From Rhodocista pekingensis (GTDB taxonomy: Bacteria > Pseudomonadota > Alphaproteobacteria > Azospirillales > Azospirillaceae): a stretch of DNA of 64,000 bases. Made by a program: the position numbers and the translations under genes. Where the stretch lies: assembly GCF_042665545.1 (NCBI RefSeq), contig NZ_JBHTCM010000010.1:496001-560000 (forward strand). Direction: 5' to 3'. Shown here one piece after another: positions 1-8,274 of the stretch (position 1 is its first letter; the number at the start of each line of letters is the position of its first letter). The notes under the pieces were generated by a model. That model saw nothing but the letters and a program-made list of their open reading frames with translations, did no database searches and was not told where the DNA came from.

Positions 1-1
1 G

Positions 2-1033
2 ATGGGCTATCGCGGCACGACCAGCACGATCCTGTCCTTCGGCGAGGAGGGCCGCTGCCAGGGCTTCCTGGTGGGCCGCGAGCACCAGGGCCTCGCCTGC
101 ATGTTCCACATGATGAACGAAGCGCGGATCGGCGTCGGGCTGGGCGCGGCGGCCCTGGGGTATGCCGGCTTCCGCTACTCCCTGGACTATGCCCGGACCC
201 GGCCGCAGGGCCGCCCGCCGGAGGCGCGCGATCCCGCCTCCCCCATGATCCCGATCGCCGGCCATGCCGACGTGAAGCGCATGCTGCTCCAGCAGAAGGC
301 GGCGTCGGAGGGGGCGCTGGCGCTCTGCCTCTACTGCGCCCGGCTGGTGGACGAGCAGAAGACCGCCCCCGAGCCGGAGGCGCGGGAGCGGGCCGGGCTG
401 CTGCTGGACATCCTGACGCCCGTCGCCAAGTCCTGGCCCTCGGAGCACTGCCTGGAGGCCAACAAGTGGGCCATCCAGATCCTGGGCGGCTACGGCTACA
501 CCCGCGACTATCCGGTGGAACAGTACTACCGCGACAACCGCCTGAACCCGATCCACGAGGGCACCTACGGCATCCAGGCCAACGACCTGCTGGGCCGCAA
601 GGTCTGGCAGCAGGACGGCGCCAGCCTGATCCTGCTGGCGGAGGCGGTGCGGCAGACGGCGGCCGAGGCGGCGCGGGACACGGAGCTGGCGCCCCATGCC
701 GCGGCGCTGACCCGCGCGCTGGAAACGGTCGCGGAGACCACCCGGGTGCTGGGGCGGGAGCGGGCCGAGGGCCGGGTGGCGGAAATGCTGGCGAACGCCG
801 TCGCCTATCTGGAGATGGTGGGCCACACGGTGCTGGCCTGGATCTGGCTGCGCCAGGCCCTGGTCGCCCGCGCCGCCCTGGCGCAGGGCCGCGGCGATGC
901 CGACTACTACCGCGGCAAGCTGGCGGCCTGCCGCTACTTCTACGCCTGGGAACTGCCGAAGACGGAGACCCAGGCGGCCCTGCTGCGCAGCCTGGACCGC
1001 ACCACGCTCGACACCGACCCGGCATGGCTGTAG
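2..1033 (+). CDS. Acyl-CoA dehydrogenase, C-terminal part (5' end outside window)
   Basis: The C-terminal ~343 residues of an FAD-dependent acyl-CoA dehydrogenase, which oxidises acyl-CoA to enoyl-CoA. The reading frame is open to the window edge, and the first methionine aligns with the middle of the family (the strand before FLVGREHQGL), so the true start lies upstream. The mid-domain to C-terminal helical region is visible, including the stretch around IHEGTYGIQANDLLGRKV, whose Glu matches the catalytic base position of this family. The remaining ~150 residues fit the extra C-terminal domain found in the ~590-residue DmdC-like subgroup. The acyl chain specificity cannot be read from sequence. 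The stop lies 71 bp before the next gene. Confidence 0.9.
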   Translation: MGYRGTTSTILSFGEEGRCQGFLVGREHQGLACMFHMMNEARIGVGLGAAALGYAGFRYSLDYARTRPQGRPPEARDPASPMIPIAGHADVKRMLLQQKAASEGALALCLYCARLVDEQKTAPEPEARERAGLLLDILTPVAKSWPSEHCLEANKWAIQILGGYGYTRDYPVEQYYRDNRLNPIHEGTYGIQANDLLGRKVWQQDGASLILLAEAVRQTAAEAARDTELAPHAAALTRALETVAETTRVLGRERAEGRVAEMLANAVAYLEMVGHTVLAWIWLRQALVARAALAQGRGDADYYRGKLAACRYFYAWELPKTETQAALLRSLDRTTLDTDPAWL

Positions 1034-1104
1034 CGGCCCGGCTGGGCGGCGGTGTTCTGCAATGCTAGGGTGAGCGGCACGGACCACAGCCGACGAGGCA
1101 CCGC

Positions 1105-2139
1105 TTGGCCGAGCCGCACCTCCTGTTGCAGGACCTCTGGTACTTCGCCCTGCCCGGCCGCGCCCTGAAGCGGGGGCGGATGCTGGCGAAGACGCTGCTG
1201 GGCGAACCCGTCCTGTTCGGCCGCGCGGCCGACGGCACGGCGTTCGCCCTGCGCGACATCTGCCCCCACCGCGGCATCCCGCTCTCCTGCGGCCGCTTCG
1301 ACGGGCGCGAGGTGGAATGCTGCTACCATGGCTGGCGCTTCGGCGCGGACGGCGTCTGCACCGCCATCCCCTCGCTGGTGGAGGGGCAGGCGTTCGACCT
1401 CTCCCGCATCCGGGTGCGCTCCTATCCGGTGCGCGAGCTGAACGGCAATGTCTGGATCTGGATGGGAAGCGGCGAGCCCGACGGGGAACCGCCGGCCATG
1501 CCCGGCTTCGCGCCCGACCGCGCGGCCGACATGGTGGAGGTGATGGCCTTCCCCTGCTTCGTGGACCATGCCGTGATCGGGCTGATGGACCCTGCCCACG
1601 GTCCCTTCGTCCACCGGAGCTGGTTCTGGCGCAGCGCCCGCTCGATCCACGAGAAGGCGAAGGCGTTCGGCCCGGCGCCGCTCGGCTTCCGCATGAAGCG
1701 CCACCGCCCCTCCAGCAACAGCGCGGCCTACCGGCTCCTGGGCGGCGCGCCGGAGACGGAGATCCGGTTCCAGCTTCCCGGCATCCGCATCGAGCATATC
1801 GAGGTGGGCCGGCACACCGTGGTCAACCTCACCACCGTCACGCCGCTGGATGCGGAGACGACGGAGGTGACGAACCAGATGTACTGGACGATGGGCTGGG
1901 CGACGCTGGCGAAGCCGCTCCTGCGGCCCTTCGCGGCCAAGTTCCTGCGCCAGGACCGGGACGTGGTGGTGCAGCAGCAGCGCGGGCTGCGGCACGATCC
2001 CGCCCTGATGCTGATCAAGGACGCCGACACCCAGGCCCGCTGGTACTACCAGCTCAAGGCGGAATGGGTGCGGGCGCGGGAAGAGGGGCGGGCGTTCGCC
2101 AACCCCGTCCGGGACACCGTGCTGCGCTGGCGGAGCTGA
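1105..2139 (+). CDS. Rieske [2Fe-2S] non-heme iron oxygenase, large subunit
   Basis: A 344-residue aromatic ring-hydroxylating oxygenase-type protein. The Rieske cluster ligands are visible as CPH (C53, H55) and CCYHGW (C72, H75). A 2-His/1-Asp mononuclear iron motif follows at about residues 150-170 (LMDPAHGPFVH). The start is TTG at 1105; the protein begins right at the LWYFALPG segment typical of this family, so little N-terminus can be missing. Such enzymes (vanillate demethylase, phthalate oxygenase and relatives) need a separate reductase, and none is encoded nearby. Substrate unknown. Confidence 0.9.
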   Translation: MAEPHLLLQDLWYFALPGRALKRGRMLAKTLLGEPVLFGRAADGTAFALRDICPHRGIPLSCGRFDGREVECCYHGWRFGADGVCTAIPSLVEGQAFDLSRIRVRSYPVRELNGNVWIWMGSGEPDGEPPAMPGFAPDRAADMVEVMAFPCFVDHAVIGLMDPAHGPFVHRSWFWRSARSIHEKAKAFGPAPLGFRMKRHRPSSNSAAYRLLGGAPETEIRFQLPGIRIEHIEVGRHTVVNLTTVTPLDAETTEVTNQMYWTMGWATLAKPLLRPFAAKFLRQDRDVVVQQQRGLRHDPALMLIKDADTQARWYYQLKAEWVRAREEGRAFANPVRDTVLRWRS

Positions 2140-2217
2140 CGCCCGGCCGGGCCGGCCCCCCGTAAGGGAAAGGGCGGAAGAGGCGGAAAAGGCGGAAAAG
2201 GGCAGAGGCGGAAACGG

Positions 2218-2254
2218 AACCGGCCGGGCAGCCCCTGGGGGCGACCGGCCGGTT
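2218..2254. terminator. Intrinsic terminator after the Rieske oxygenase gene
   Basis: A 9-bp perfect stem (2218-2226 with 2246-2254, AACCGGCCG type) closes a 19-nt loop and runs into TTTT on the plus strand. It lies between two convergent genes and its A/T edges make it usable in both directions. The 2160-2216 stretch before it is purine-rich, with several imperfect GGCGGAAAA repeats. Confidence 0.6.
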
Positions 2255-2289
2255 TTCCGTGATCCGCGCGGGTCGTAACGCGCGCCGCG

Positions 2290-2610
2290 TCAGGCGGCGC
2301 GGCGCAGCGGCTCGGCCACCAGGGCGCGCACGTCATCCTCGGTCGCGTCCGGGGACAGCAGCAGGGCCGCCCGCCGGGCCGAGAGTTCGCCGGTGCGGAC
2401 GGCGTCGACGATGCCGGACAGCTCGCTCGGCGCCAGAAGCGCACTGAAATCGAAACGGCCGTCCGCCGGGCCACGCAGGGTGCCCATCGCATGCTCCATC
2501 AATGCCAGAGGAAAACCCATGCTAGCACCCCAGGCGCGCAGGGCCAATGCGGCCAGCGCCTGCCTGGGTCGCAGCCGGCGCGGCCCGTGCCAGTCCGCCT
2601 GCGGCCGCAC
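2290..2610 (-). CDS. Small hypothetical protein
   Basis: A 106-residue frame from a GTG at 2610; an in-frame ATG at 2520 would give 76 residues and retains the most protein-like part (MGFPLALMEHAMGTLRG through VRALVAEPLRRAA). The C-terminal half is amphipathic and alternates Ala/Leu with charged residues, looking like two or three helices. I recognise no family. It is convergent with the Rieske gene and shares that gene's terminator hairpin. Upstream it overlaps nothing and diverges from the peptidase gene. GC-rich third positions support coding, but the start is uncertain. Confidence 0.5.
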   Translation of the reverse strand: MRPQADWHGPRRLRPRQALAALALRAWGASMGFPLALMEHAMGTLRGPADGRFDFSALLAPSELSGIVDAVRTGELSARRAALLLSPDATEDDVRALVAEPLRRAA

Positions 2611-2733
2611 GGCCGGAGCGCGGTACGGGAGGGCCTGGGAACAGGGAGGGCTGGGCGCATCGGGGGGCTTGGGCTATGCCTGCCGTCGCCCCATATCGCC
2701 CGCTACCGTCGCGTGCCGGAGAGAGGAAAAGCC

Positions 2734-4554
2734 ATGGACAGTGCCGCCGCCACCCCTGCCCCCGCATCCGCCCCCGATCTGGGCCGGCTTCCCACCTGGG
2801 ACCTGACCGACCTCTATCCCGGCCCGGACAGCCCCGACCTGGCCCGGGACCTGGAGCGGACGGAGCAGGAGGCGCGCGCCTTCGCCGGCCGCTACCAGGG
2901 CCGGCTTTCCGGCCTGACGGGGGCCGAGCTGGGCCGCGCGGTCGCGGAGTTCGAGGCGTTGGACGAGCGGCTGGCCCGGATCATGTCCTTTGCCGGCCTG
3001 CTCTATGCCGGCGACCGCTCCAGCCCGGAGATCGGGCGCTTCTACCAGTCCATGCAGGAGCGGGTGACGGCGATCTCCGTCCACCTGCTGTTCTTCACGC
3101 TGGAGATCAACCGGCTGGAAGACGCCGATCTGACGGCGAAGCTGGCAGCGCCCGAGCTGGCGAAATACGGCCCCTGGCTGCGCGACACCCGCATCTTCCG
3201 GCCGCACCAGCTTTCCGACGAGGCCGAGCGGCTGCTGCATGAGAAGTACGTCGCCGGCCGCGCCGCCTGGGTCCGGCTGTTCGACGAGACGCTGGCCGGC
3301 CTGCGCTTCCCCGTCGGCGGCCGCGATCTCACGGCGGCGGAGGCGCTGAACCTGCTGTCCGACCGCGACCAGTCCGTCCGGCGCGAGGCGGCGCTGGCGA
3401 TCGGCGGCGTGCTGAGGGCGAACCTGCGCCTGTTCACCCACATCACCAACACGCTCGCCAAGGACAAGGAGATCGAGGACCGCTGGCGCAGCTACGCCCA
3501 GCCCTGGTCGGCCCGCAATCTGGCGAACCGGGTCGAGGACGAGGTGGTGGAGGCGCTGGTCACCGCCGTGAAGGCGGCCTATCCGACCCTGTCGCACCGC
3601 TACTACGCGCTGAAGGCCCGCTGGTTCGGCCAGGACCGGCTGGACTACTGGGACCGCAACGCGCCCCTGCCGGACGATGACGACCGCATCGTGCCGTGGG
3701 AGGAGGCGCGGGAGATCGTGCTGTCCTCCTATGCCCGCTTCTCGCCCGATCTGGCGGCGGTGGGGCAGCGCTTCTTCGACAAGGCCTGGATCGACGCGCC
3801 GACGCGCCCCGGCAAGGACCCCGGCGCCTTCGCCCACCCCACCGTGCCGGCGGCGCATCCCTATCTGCTGCTGAACTATCTGGGCCGCACGCGGGACGTG
3901 ATGACGCTGGCGCACGAGCTGGGCCACGGCGTGCATCAGGTGCTGGCCGCCGGCCAGGGCCACCTCCAGGCCGACACGCCGCTGACGCTGGCCGAGACGG
4001 CCAGCGTGTTCGGGGAGATGCTGACCTTCCGCGGCCTGCTGGAGCGCACCACCGACCCGCGCAAGCGCAAGGCGCTGCTGGCCGGCAAGGTGGAGGACAT
4101 GCTGAACACGGTGGTCCGCCAGATCGCCTTCTACGAGTTCGAGCGCCGGGTCCATGCCGAGCGGCGCGAGGCGGAACTGTCGGCCGAGCGGCTGAACGCG
4201 ATCTGGATGGAGGTGCAGACGGAGAGCCTGGGCCCGGCCTTCCGCTTCGACGAGAGCTACCGGACGTACTGGGCCTACATCCCGCACTTCGTCCATTCGC
4301 CCTTCTACGTCTACGCCTACGCCTTCGGCGACTGCCTGGTGAACAGCCTCTATGCCGCCTATGAGGAGGCGACGCGGCAGAACGGCTCCGACGCCTTCGC
4401 CCGCCGCTACCTGGACCTGCTGGCGGCCGGCGGCAGCAGGCACCACAAGGAGCTGCTGGCCCCGTTCGGTCTGGACGCCACCGATCCCGCCTTCTGGACC
4501 AAGGGGCTGGATCTGCTGCGCCGCTTCATCGACGAGCTGGAGGCGCTGGACTGA
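2734..4554 (+). CDS. pepF: M3-family oligoendopeptidase F
   Basis: A 606-residue zinc metallopeptidase of the thimet/PepF family that cleaves short oligopeptides in the cytoplasm. The zinc motif HELGH is at residues 394-398 (H394, E395, H398) and the third ligand region LAETASVFGEM follows, with E421. No signal peptide is visible. The ATG at 2734 is chosen because GAGAGGAAA lies 4 nt upstream and the length then matches PepF (about 600); the frame is open for 81 more codons upstream but that part is low-complexity. It stands alone. Confidence 0.93.
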   Translation: MDSAAATPAPASAPDLGRLPTWDLTDLYPGPDSPDLARDLERTEQEARAFAGRYQGRLSGLTGAELGRAVAEFEALDERLARIMSFAGLLYAGDRSSPEIGRFYQSMQERVTAISVHLLFFTLEINRLEDADLTAKLAAPELAKYGPWLRDTRIFRPHQLSDEAERLLHEKYVAGRAAWVRLFDETLAGLRFPVGGRDLTAAEALNLLSDRDQSVRREAALAIGGVLRANLRLFTHITNTLAKDKEIEDRWRSYAQPWSARNLANRVEDEVVEALVTAVKAAYPTLSHRYYALKARWFGQDRLDYWDRNAPLPDDDDRIVPWEEAREIVLSSYARFSPDLAAVGQRFFDKAWIDAPTRPGKDPGAFAHPTVPAAHPYLLLNYLGRTRDVMTLAHELGHGVHQVLAAGQGHLQADTPLTLAETASVFGEMLTFRGLLERTTDPRKRKALLAGKVEDMLNTVVRQIAFYEFERRVHAERREAELSAERLNAIWMEVQTESLGPAFRFDESYRTYWAYIPHFVHSPFYVYAYAFGDCLVNSLYAAYEEATRQNGSDAFARRYLDLLAAGGSRHHKELLAPFGLDATDPAFWTKGLDLLRRFIDELEALD

Positions 4555-4607
4555 GGGGCAGGCTCCCGCGCAGGGGGCCGCCGCGCAGGACCGCCGCCCG
4601 GGGCCGG

Positions 4608-5045
4608 TCAGGCCACCCGGGCGGTGCGGCCGGCCGCCGCCGGAGCCGCGAGCGCGCGTTCCACGGCGGCAAGGAACTCCCGCGCGATGAAGGGCTTGGC
4701 CACGACCGGCACGCCGGTCAGGCCGGCATCCTCCACCCGCTCCGGCCCCGCCGTGACGAAGACCAGCGGCGTCGGCCGGTCCCCGGTCAGCGCCCGGGCC
4801 AGCGCGATGCCGTCTTCCCCGTCGCGCAGGGAGCCGTCCACCACCAGCAGGTCGCAGCGGTCCCGGCGCCAGCAGAGGAAAGCCTCCTCCCAGTTGGTCG
4901 CCGCCATGGAGCGCCAGCCGCGCCGCGCCAGCATCAGCCGCAGTTCCAGGGAGATCACGCCGTCATCCTCGATCACCAGCGCCACGGGTCTGGCGGCGGC
5001 CGGCTCCGGCCCGCCGGGGTGCTTGGAACGGGACACAGGCGTCAT
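4608..5045 (-). CDS. Single-domain response regulator (CheY-like receiver)
   Basis: A 145-residue stand-alone receiver domain. Acidic pocket E26/D27/D28, phospho-acceptor D70 (LLVVDGSL), T98 and K117 (VVAKPF) are all present, so it should be phosphorylatable. There is no output domain: residues 1-20 are a disordered leader and 135-145 a short tail. AGGAAGG lies about 8 nt before the ATG. It diverges from the Crp/Fnr gene across a ~300-bp intergenic region and no histidine kinase is nearby, so it is an orphan in this window. Confidence 0.88.
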   Translation of the reverse strand: MTPVSRSKHPGGPEPAAARPVALVIEDDGVISLELRLMLARRGWRSMAATNWEEAFLCWRRDRCDLLVVDGSLRDGEDGIALARALTGDRPTPLVFVTAGPERVEDAGLTGVPVVAKPFIAREFLAAVERALAAPAAAGRTARVA

Positions 5046-5347
5046 CGGGGGCCTTCCTGGCTCGGAGGGAGGGAATGGTGCGGCGCGAAGGGGAGCGCCG
5101 CGGCCGGCGCTATCTAGTCAGGGAACCGGAGCACTGCAATTCACATAGGTTAAGGGCAGCCGGAATTCCGGGACTGTCCCAGTTATTACATGCTGCGGCG
5201 CAGAAGCGCATCGGACGACCGGAGTACCTCTTCGGACCCGCGACTGGAAGGACGTCACGGCCTTCTTTCTCTTTCCACACTTGCGTATGAATCCAAGGTA
5301 GCGGAAGTCAACGTCCTGACTGAACGACGACACCAAGCGACGACCCC
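5046..5347. other. Divergent intergenic region, response regulator / Crp-Fnr
   Basis: About 300 bp with no convincing gene. It is less GC-rich than its surroundings (notably 5140-5200 and 5260-5300), as expected of two divergent promoters. No unambiguous -35/-10 pair or CRP/FNR half-site pair was found. Short frames here have no family resemblance. Confidence 0.4.
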
Positions 5348-6121
5348 ATGGGGGCCGCGATGGACAATGTGCTGGTTCGACGGATCGGCTCGGTGATCGC
5401 GCTCGACGGGGCCGAGCGCGACGTCCTCGCGCGCCTAACCGCGGCGGCGGAGGCCGTGCCGCCGCGCACCGGCCTGAGCGACGACGGAGACGACGGGACC
5501 GGCCCGGTGCTGGTCCTGCTGGAGGGCTGGGCGATCCGCTGCCGCAGCCTGCCCGACGGGCGGCGGCAGGTGACGGATCTGGTCCTGCCGGGGGATCCGG
5601 TCGGGCTGTACGGCGGGCTGGCGGGCCGCCCCGGCGAGGGGCTGGAGACGCTGGGACCGGCGCGGGTCGCGCGGCTGGACCCCTGGCTGCTGCCGGCGCT
5701 GCTGCACGACCGGCCGCGGCTGGCCCTGGCCCTGCTGCATCTGGAGGCGGTGGGGACGGGCATCCTGGCGGAACGGCTGTTCAGCCTGGGCCGGCGCACG
5801 GCGCTGGAACGGCTGGGCCATCTGCTGCTGGAACTGGACCACCGGCTGGAGCGGGTCGGGCTGGCCGAGGGCGGGCGCTTCTCGCTTCCGGCCACGCAGG
5901 AGGTGCTGGCCGACCTGCTGGGGCTCAGCATCGTCCATGTCAACCGCACCCTGCGCCAGCTCCGCGAAGCGGGCCTGCTGGAGACGGCGGGCAGCGGGAT
6001 CGTCCTGCCCGACCGGCCGGCACTGGCCCGGCGGGCGCAGTTCGACGACGCCTATCTGCACCCGCACGGCCTGTCCCCCGCCGCCGAGGAGCGGGCGCTG
6101 GAACGGCTGCGGGCGCGTTAG
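5348..6121 (+). CDS. Crp/Fnr-family transcriptional regulator
   Basis: A 257-residue regulator with an N-terminal cyclic-nucleotide-binding-like beta roll (about 20-130), a dimerisation helix (about 130-160) and a C-terminal winged HTH (about 185-225, containing TQEVLADLLGLSIVHVNRTL). The FNR iron-sulfur cysteines are absent and the cAMP contact residues are not recognisable, so the ligand is unknown. The start could be ATG 5348 or ATG 5360 (MDNVLV). The stop overlaps the end of the convergent glcF gene by 4 bp; regulation of the glycolate genes is possible but only positional. Confidence 0.88.
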   Translation: MGAAMDNVLVRRIGSVIALDGAERDVLARLTAAAEAVPPRTGLSDDGDDGTGPVLVLLEGWAIRCRSLPDGRRQVTDLVLPGDPVGLYGGLAGRPGEGLETLGPARVARLDPWLLPALLHDRPRLALALLHLEAVGTGILAERLFSLGRRTALERLGHLLLELDHRLERVGLAEGGRFSLPATQEVLADLLGLSIVHVNRTLRQLREAGLLETAGSGIVLPDRPALARRAQFDDAYLHPHGLSPAAEERALERLRAR

Positions 6122-7422
6122 GCGGAAGCCACCCCGTCCAGTCCCGCCAGCACCGCCGGAACCGGCCCGCCGGTGGCCCAGTCCAGCAGTTCCACCGTAT
6201 GGACCGCGGGAATGGACGTGCCGTGACTGATCTGGGTCAGGCAGCCGATGTTGCCGGCGGCGATCACCTCCGGCCGGATGCTCTCGATATTGCGCACCTT
6301 GCGGGCGCGGAGCTGTCCGGCCAGATCCGGCTGGAGGATGTTGTAGGTCCCGGCGGAGCCGCAGCAGAGATGCCCCTCCGGCACCTCCAGCACCTCGAAC
6401 CCGGCCTCGCGCAGCAGCCGGCGGGGCGGCTCCCGCACCTGCTGGCCGTGCTGCAAGGAGCAGGCGGAATGGTAGGCGACGCGCAGGCGCCGCGGCAGGG
6501 TGGAGGGCGGCAGGCCCAGCTCGGCCACCAGCTCCGTCACGTCCCGCGCCAGCGCGGAGACGCGGGCCGCGGGTTCCGCCAGCTCCGGGTCCTCCCGCAG
6601 CATGAAGCCGTAGTCCTTCACCGTCGTACCGCAGCCCGACGCGGTGACGACGATGGCATCCAGGCCCGCGGCCGCCAGCTCCCGCGTCCAGGCGCGGACA
6701 TTGGCGGGGGCGAAGTCCGGCTCGCGCGCACCCATGTGGTGGGTCAGCCCGCCGCAGCAACCCTGGCCCTCGGGGATCACCACCTCCGCCCCCAGCCGGG
6801 TCAGCAGGCGGATCGTCGCCTCGTTGATGGCCGGGTCCAGCACCGGCTGCACGCAGCCGCCCAGCAGCGCCACGCGCAGCCGCCGCTTTCCGTGCGCCGG
6901 AAAGACGCCCGGCCGCTCCTGCCGGGTCGGGGCATGGACCTTCGTCGGCGCCAGCTCCAGCATGGCCCGCAGCCGGGCCGGCAGCAGCGGGCGGACGGCG
7001 CGGCCCAGCCGGGCGGCGCGCAGCGCCCAGCGGAAGCGGCCGGGATAGGGCAGGACGGCCGCCAGCAGGCGCCGTTGCAGCCGGTCGGCCAGCGGCCGCC
7101 GCCAGGTCTTCTCGATATGATGGCGGGCGTGGTCCACCAGATGCATGTAGTGGACGCCCGAGGGGCAGGTGGTCATGCAGGACAGGCAGGAGAGGCAGCG
7201 GTCCACATGCCGGACCACCGTCTCCGTCGCCGGCTTGCCGCCTTCCAGCATGTCCTTGATCAGGTAGATGCGGCCGCGCGGGCTGTCCAGCTCGTCCCCC
7301 AGCAGCACATAGGTCGGGCAGGTCGCCGTGCAGAAGCCGCAGTGGACGCACTTGCGCAGTACCGCCTCGGACTCCGCGGTCTCGGCATCGGCAAGCTGGG
7401 CCAGGGTGAAGTTCGTCTGCAT
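6118..7422 (-). CDS. glcF: Glycolate oxidase iron-sulfur subunit GlcF
   Basis: A 434-residue iron-sulfur subunit of the GlcDEF glycolate oxidase, which converts glycolate to glyoxylate and passes electrons to the quinone pool. Two ferredoxin-type [4Fe-4S] motifs are visible: C25/C28/C31/C35 (CVHCGFCTATC) and C76/C79/C82/C86. Two cysteine-rich CCG-like domains follow (GQGCCGGLTHHMG; EGHLCCGSAG). It is the last gene of the minus-strand glc set but is separated from glcE by a DCC gene and a toxin-antitoxin remnant whose stop lies 4 bp upstream of its ATG. No strong Shine-Dalgarno is seen. Confidence 0.95.
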   Translation of the reverse strand: MQTNFTLAQLADAETAESEAVLRKCVHCGFCTATCPTYVLLGDELDSPRGRIYLIKDMLEGGKPATETVVRHVDRCLSCLSCMTTCPSGVHYMHLVDHARHHIEKTWRRPLADRLQRRLLAAVLPYPGRFRWALRAARLGRAVRPLLPARLRAMLELAPTKVHAPTRQERPGVFPAHGKRRLRVALLGGCVQPVLDPAINEATIRLLTRLGAEVVIPEGQGCCGGLTHHMGAREPDFAPANVRAWTRELAAAGLDAIVVTASGCGTTVKDYGFMLREDPELAEPAARVSALARDVTELVAELGLPPSTLPRRLRVAYHSACSLQHGQQVREPPRRLLREAGFEVLEVPEGHLCCGSAGTYNILQPDLAGQLRARKVRNIESIRPEVIAAGNIGCLTQISHGTSIPAVHTVELLDWATGGPVPAVLAGLDGVASA

Positions 7423-7426
7423 GCGC

Positions 7427-7546
7427 TCACGCCGCCGCGTCGAGGATCGGGACGTCGTACATGGCGATGCTCCTGTCCGCGGTCACCAGCGTAAGCCCTT
7501 CGACGCGGGCCCGGATGAAGGCATGGGTGTCGAGCAGAAGCCTCAC
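7427..7546 (-). pseudogene. Internally deleted VapC-type PIN-domain toxin
   Basis: A 39-codon frame starting at GTG 7546, one base after the antitoxin stop. Its first 11 codons read like a PIN toxin N-terminus (RLLLDTHAF, with the first catalytic Asp). The next residues read as the PIN C-terminus (ARVEGLTLVTADRSIAMYDV, then PILDA). The ~85-90 central residues that carry the remaining active-site acids in a normal ~125-residue VapC are missing. The frame is preserved across the junction. It cannot be an active nuclease; its placement directly behind an intact antitoxin identifies it. Confidence 0.8.
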
Positions 7547-7547
7547 G

Positions 7548-7793
7548 TCAGGGACCCCGCCCCTCGAATGCGGCCTGCATCTCCTCCGGCAACGGATCGT
7601 CGAAATCGGGTCCGATCCAGATGTCGCCGGGGACGGTTCCCAGTGGCCGGCGCCCCGGGCCCGGATGCTCGACGACGACCAGCCGGACCGCCGGACCGCC
7701 CTCCCGGGCGATCACGACCTCCTCCCCGGCTCCGGCCGCTTCGATCAGGGCCTCCAGGTCCGCTTCCGCCTGCTTCACGGTCACGTTGCGCAT
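7548..7793 (-). CDS. Phd/YefM-type antitoxin (partner toxin decayed)
   Basis: An 81-residue antitoxin. The N-terminus (MRNVTVKQAEADLEALIEAA, then GEEVVIAREGGPAVRLV) matches the Phd/YefM DNA-binding fold that normally represses its own operon. The C-terminal half (GTVPGDIWIGPDFDDPLPEE) is the usual acidic toxin-binding tail and is intact. It sits between glcE/DCC and glcF on the same strand, 58 bp after the DCC gene, so it may now be co-transcribed with the glycolate genes. Confidence 0.85.
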   Translation of the reverse strand: MRNVTVKQAEADLEALIEAAGAGEEVVIAREGGPAVRLVVVEHPGPGRRPLGTVPGDIWIGPDFDDPLPEEMQAAFEGRGP

Positions 7794-7851
7794 GGCGACA
7801 CCTCCGCCGGTTCCGGTCTTTCTAGCATGGGCGGGTCGCCGCCGGAATCAA

Positions 7852-8274
7852 TCACCGGCCGCGCTCCCGGGCCTCGCGGCGACGGGTGTGGGCGTAGAGC
7901 AGCGGTGCCAGCACCCGGTCGTAGACCAGCCCGGCGGCGGGACGGACCGGGCGGCTGCCGACCAGGGCCGCCAGCCAGCGGTACCGCGGCAGCGACCGCC
8001 AGATCAGCAGGAAGGCGTCCACGCCCGTCGCCACCCGACCGTCCGGCCCGATGACGTGCAGCCGGCGCTTCACCGTCTCGGCGTCCAGCCCGTGGCGGGC
8101 CAGCAGGTCCGGCGCGCGGTACAGGTCGATCCAGGCGTTGCCGCCGCCGGCGCGGGCGTCCAGCCGGGCATAGTGCTCCACCTCCGGCCGGCAGACCGGG
8201 CAGCGGCCGTTGTAGAGGGTGGTGAGGCCGCAGCTCCCCGGCTCCAGGGGTTCGGTTCCCGTCGCTCCGCTCAT
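7852..8274 (-). CDS. DCC-family (DUF393) thiol-disulfide oxidoreductase-like protein
   Basis: A 140-residue protein of the DCC/DUF393 family, named for its conserved Asp and CxxC; here LYNGRCPVCRPEVEHYARLD contains C25 and C28. The family is predicted to be thioredoxin-like, but biochemical roles are poorly known. The ATG at 8274 overlaps the glcE stop (ATGA), so translation is probably coupled to glcE. A role in redox or cofactor upkeep of glycolate oxidase is only suggested by position. Confidence 0.8.
   Translation of the reverse strand: MSGATGTEPLEPGSCGLTTLYNGRCPVCRPEVEHYARLDARAGGGNAWIDLYRAPDLLARHGLDAETVKRRLHVIGPDGRVATGVDAFLLIWRSLPRYRWLAALVGSRPVRPAAGLVYDRVLAPLLYAHTRRREARERGR

Noticed and set aside
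2674..4446. A 590-codon minus-strand frame opposite pepF
   Set aside because: Antisense shadow of a GC-rich gene; no recognisable domain, and PepF on the plus strand is certain.
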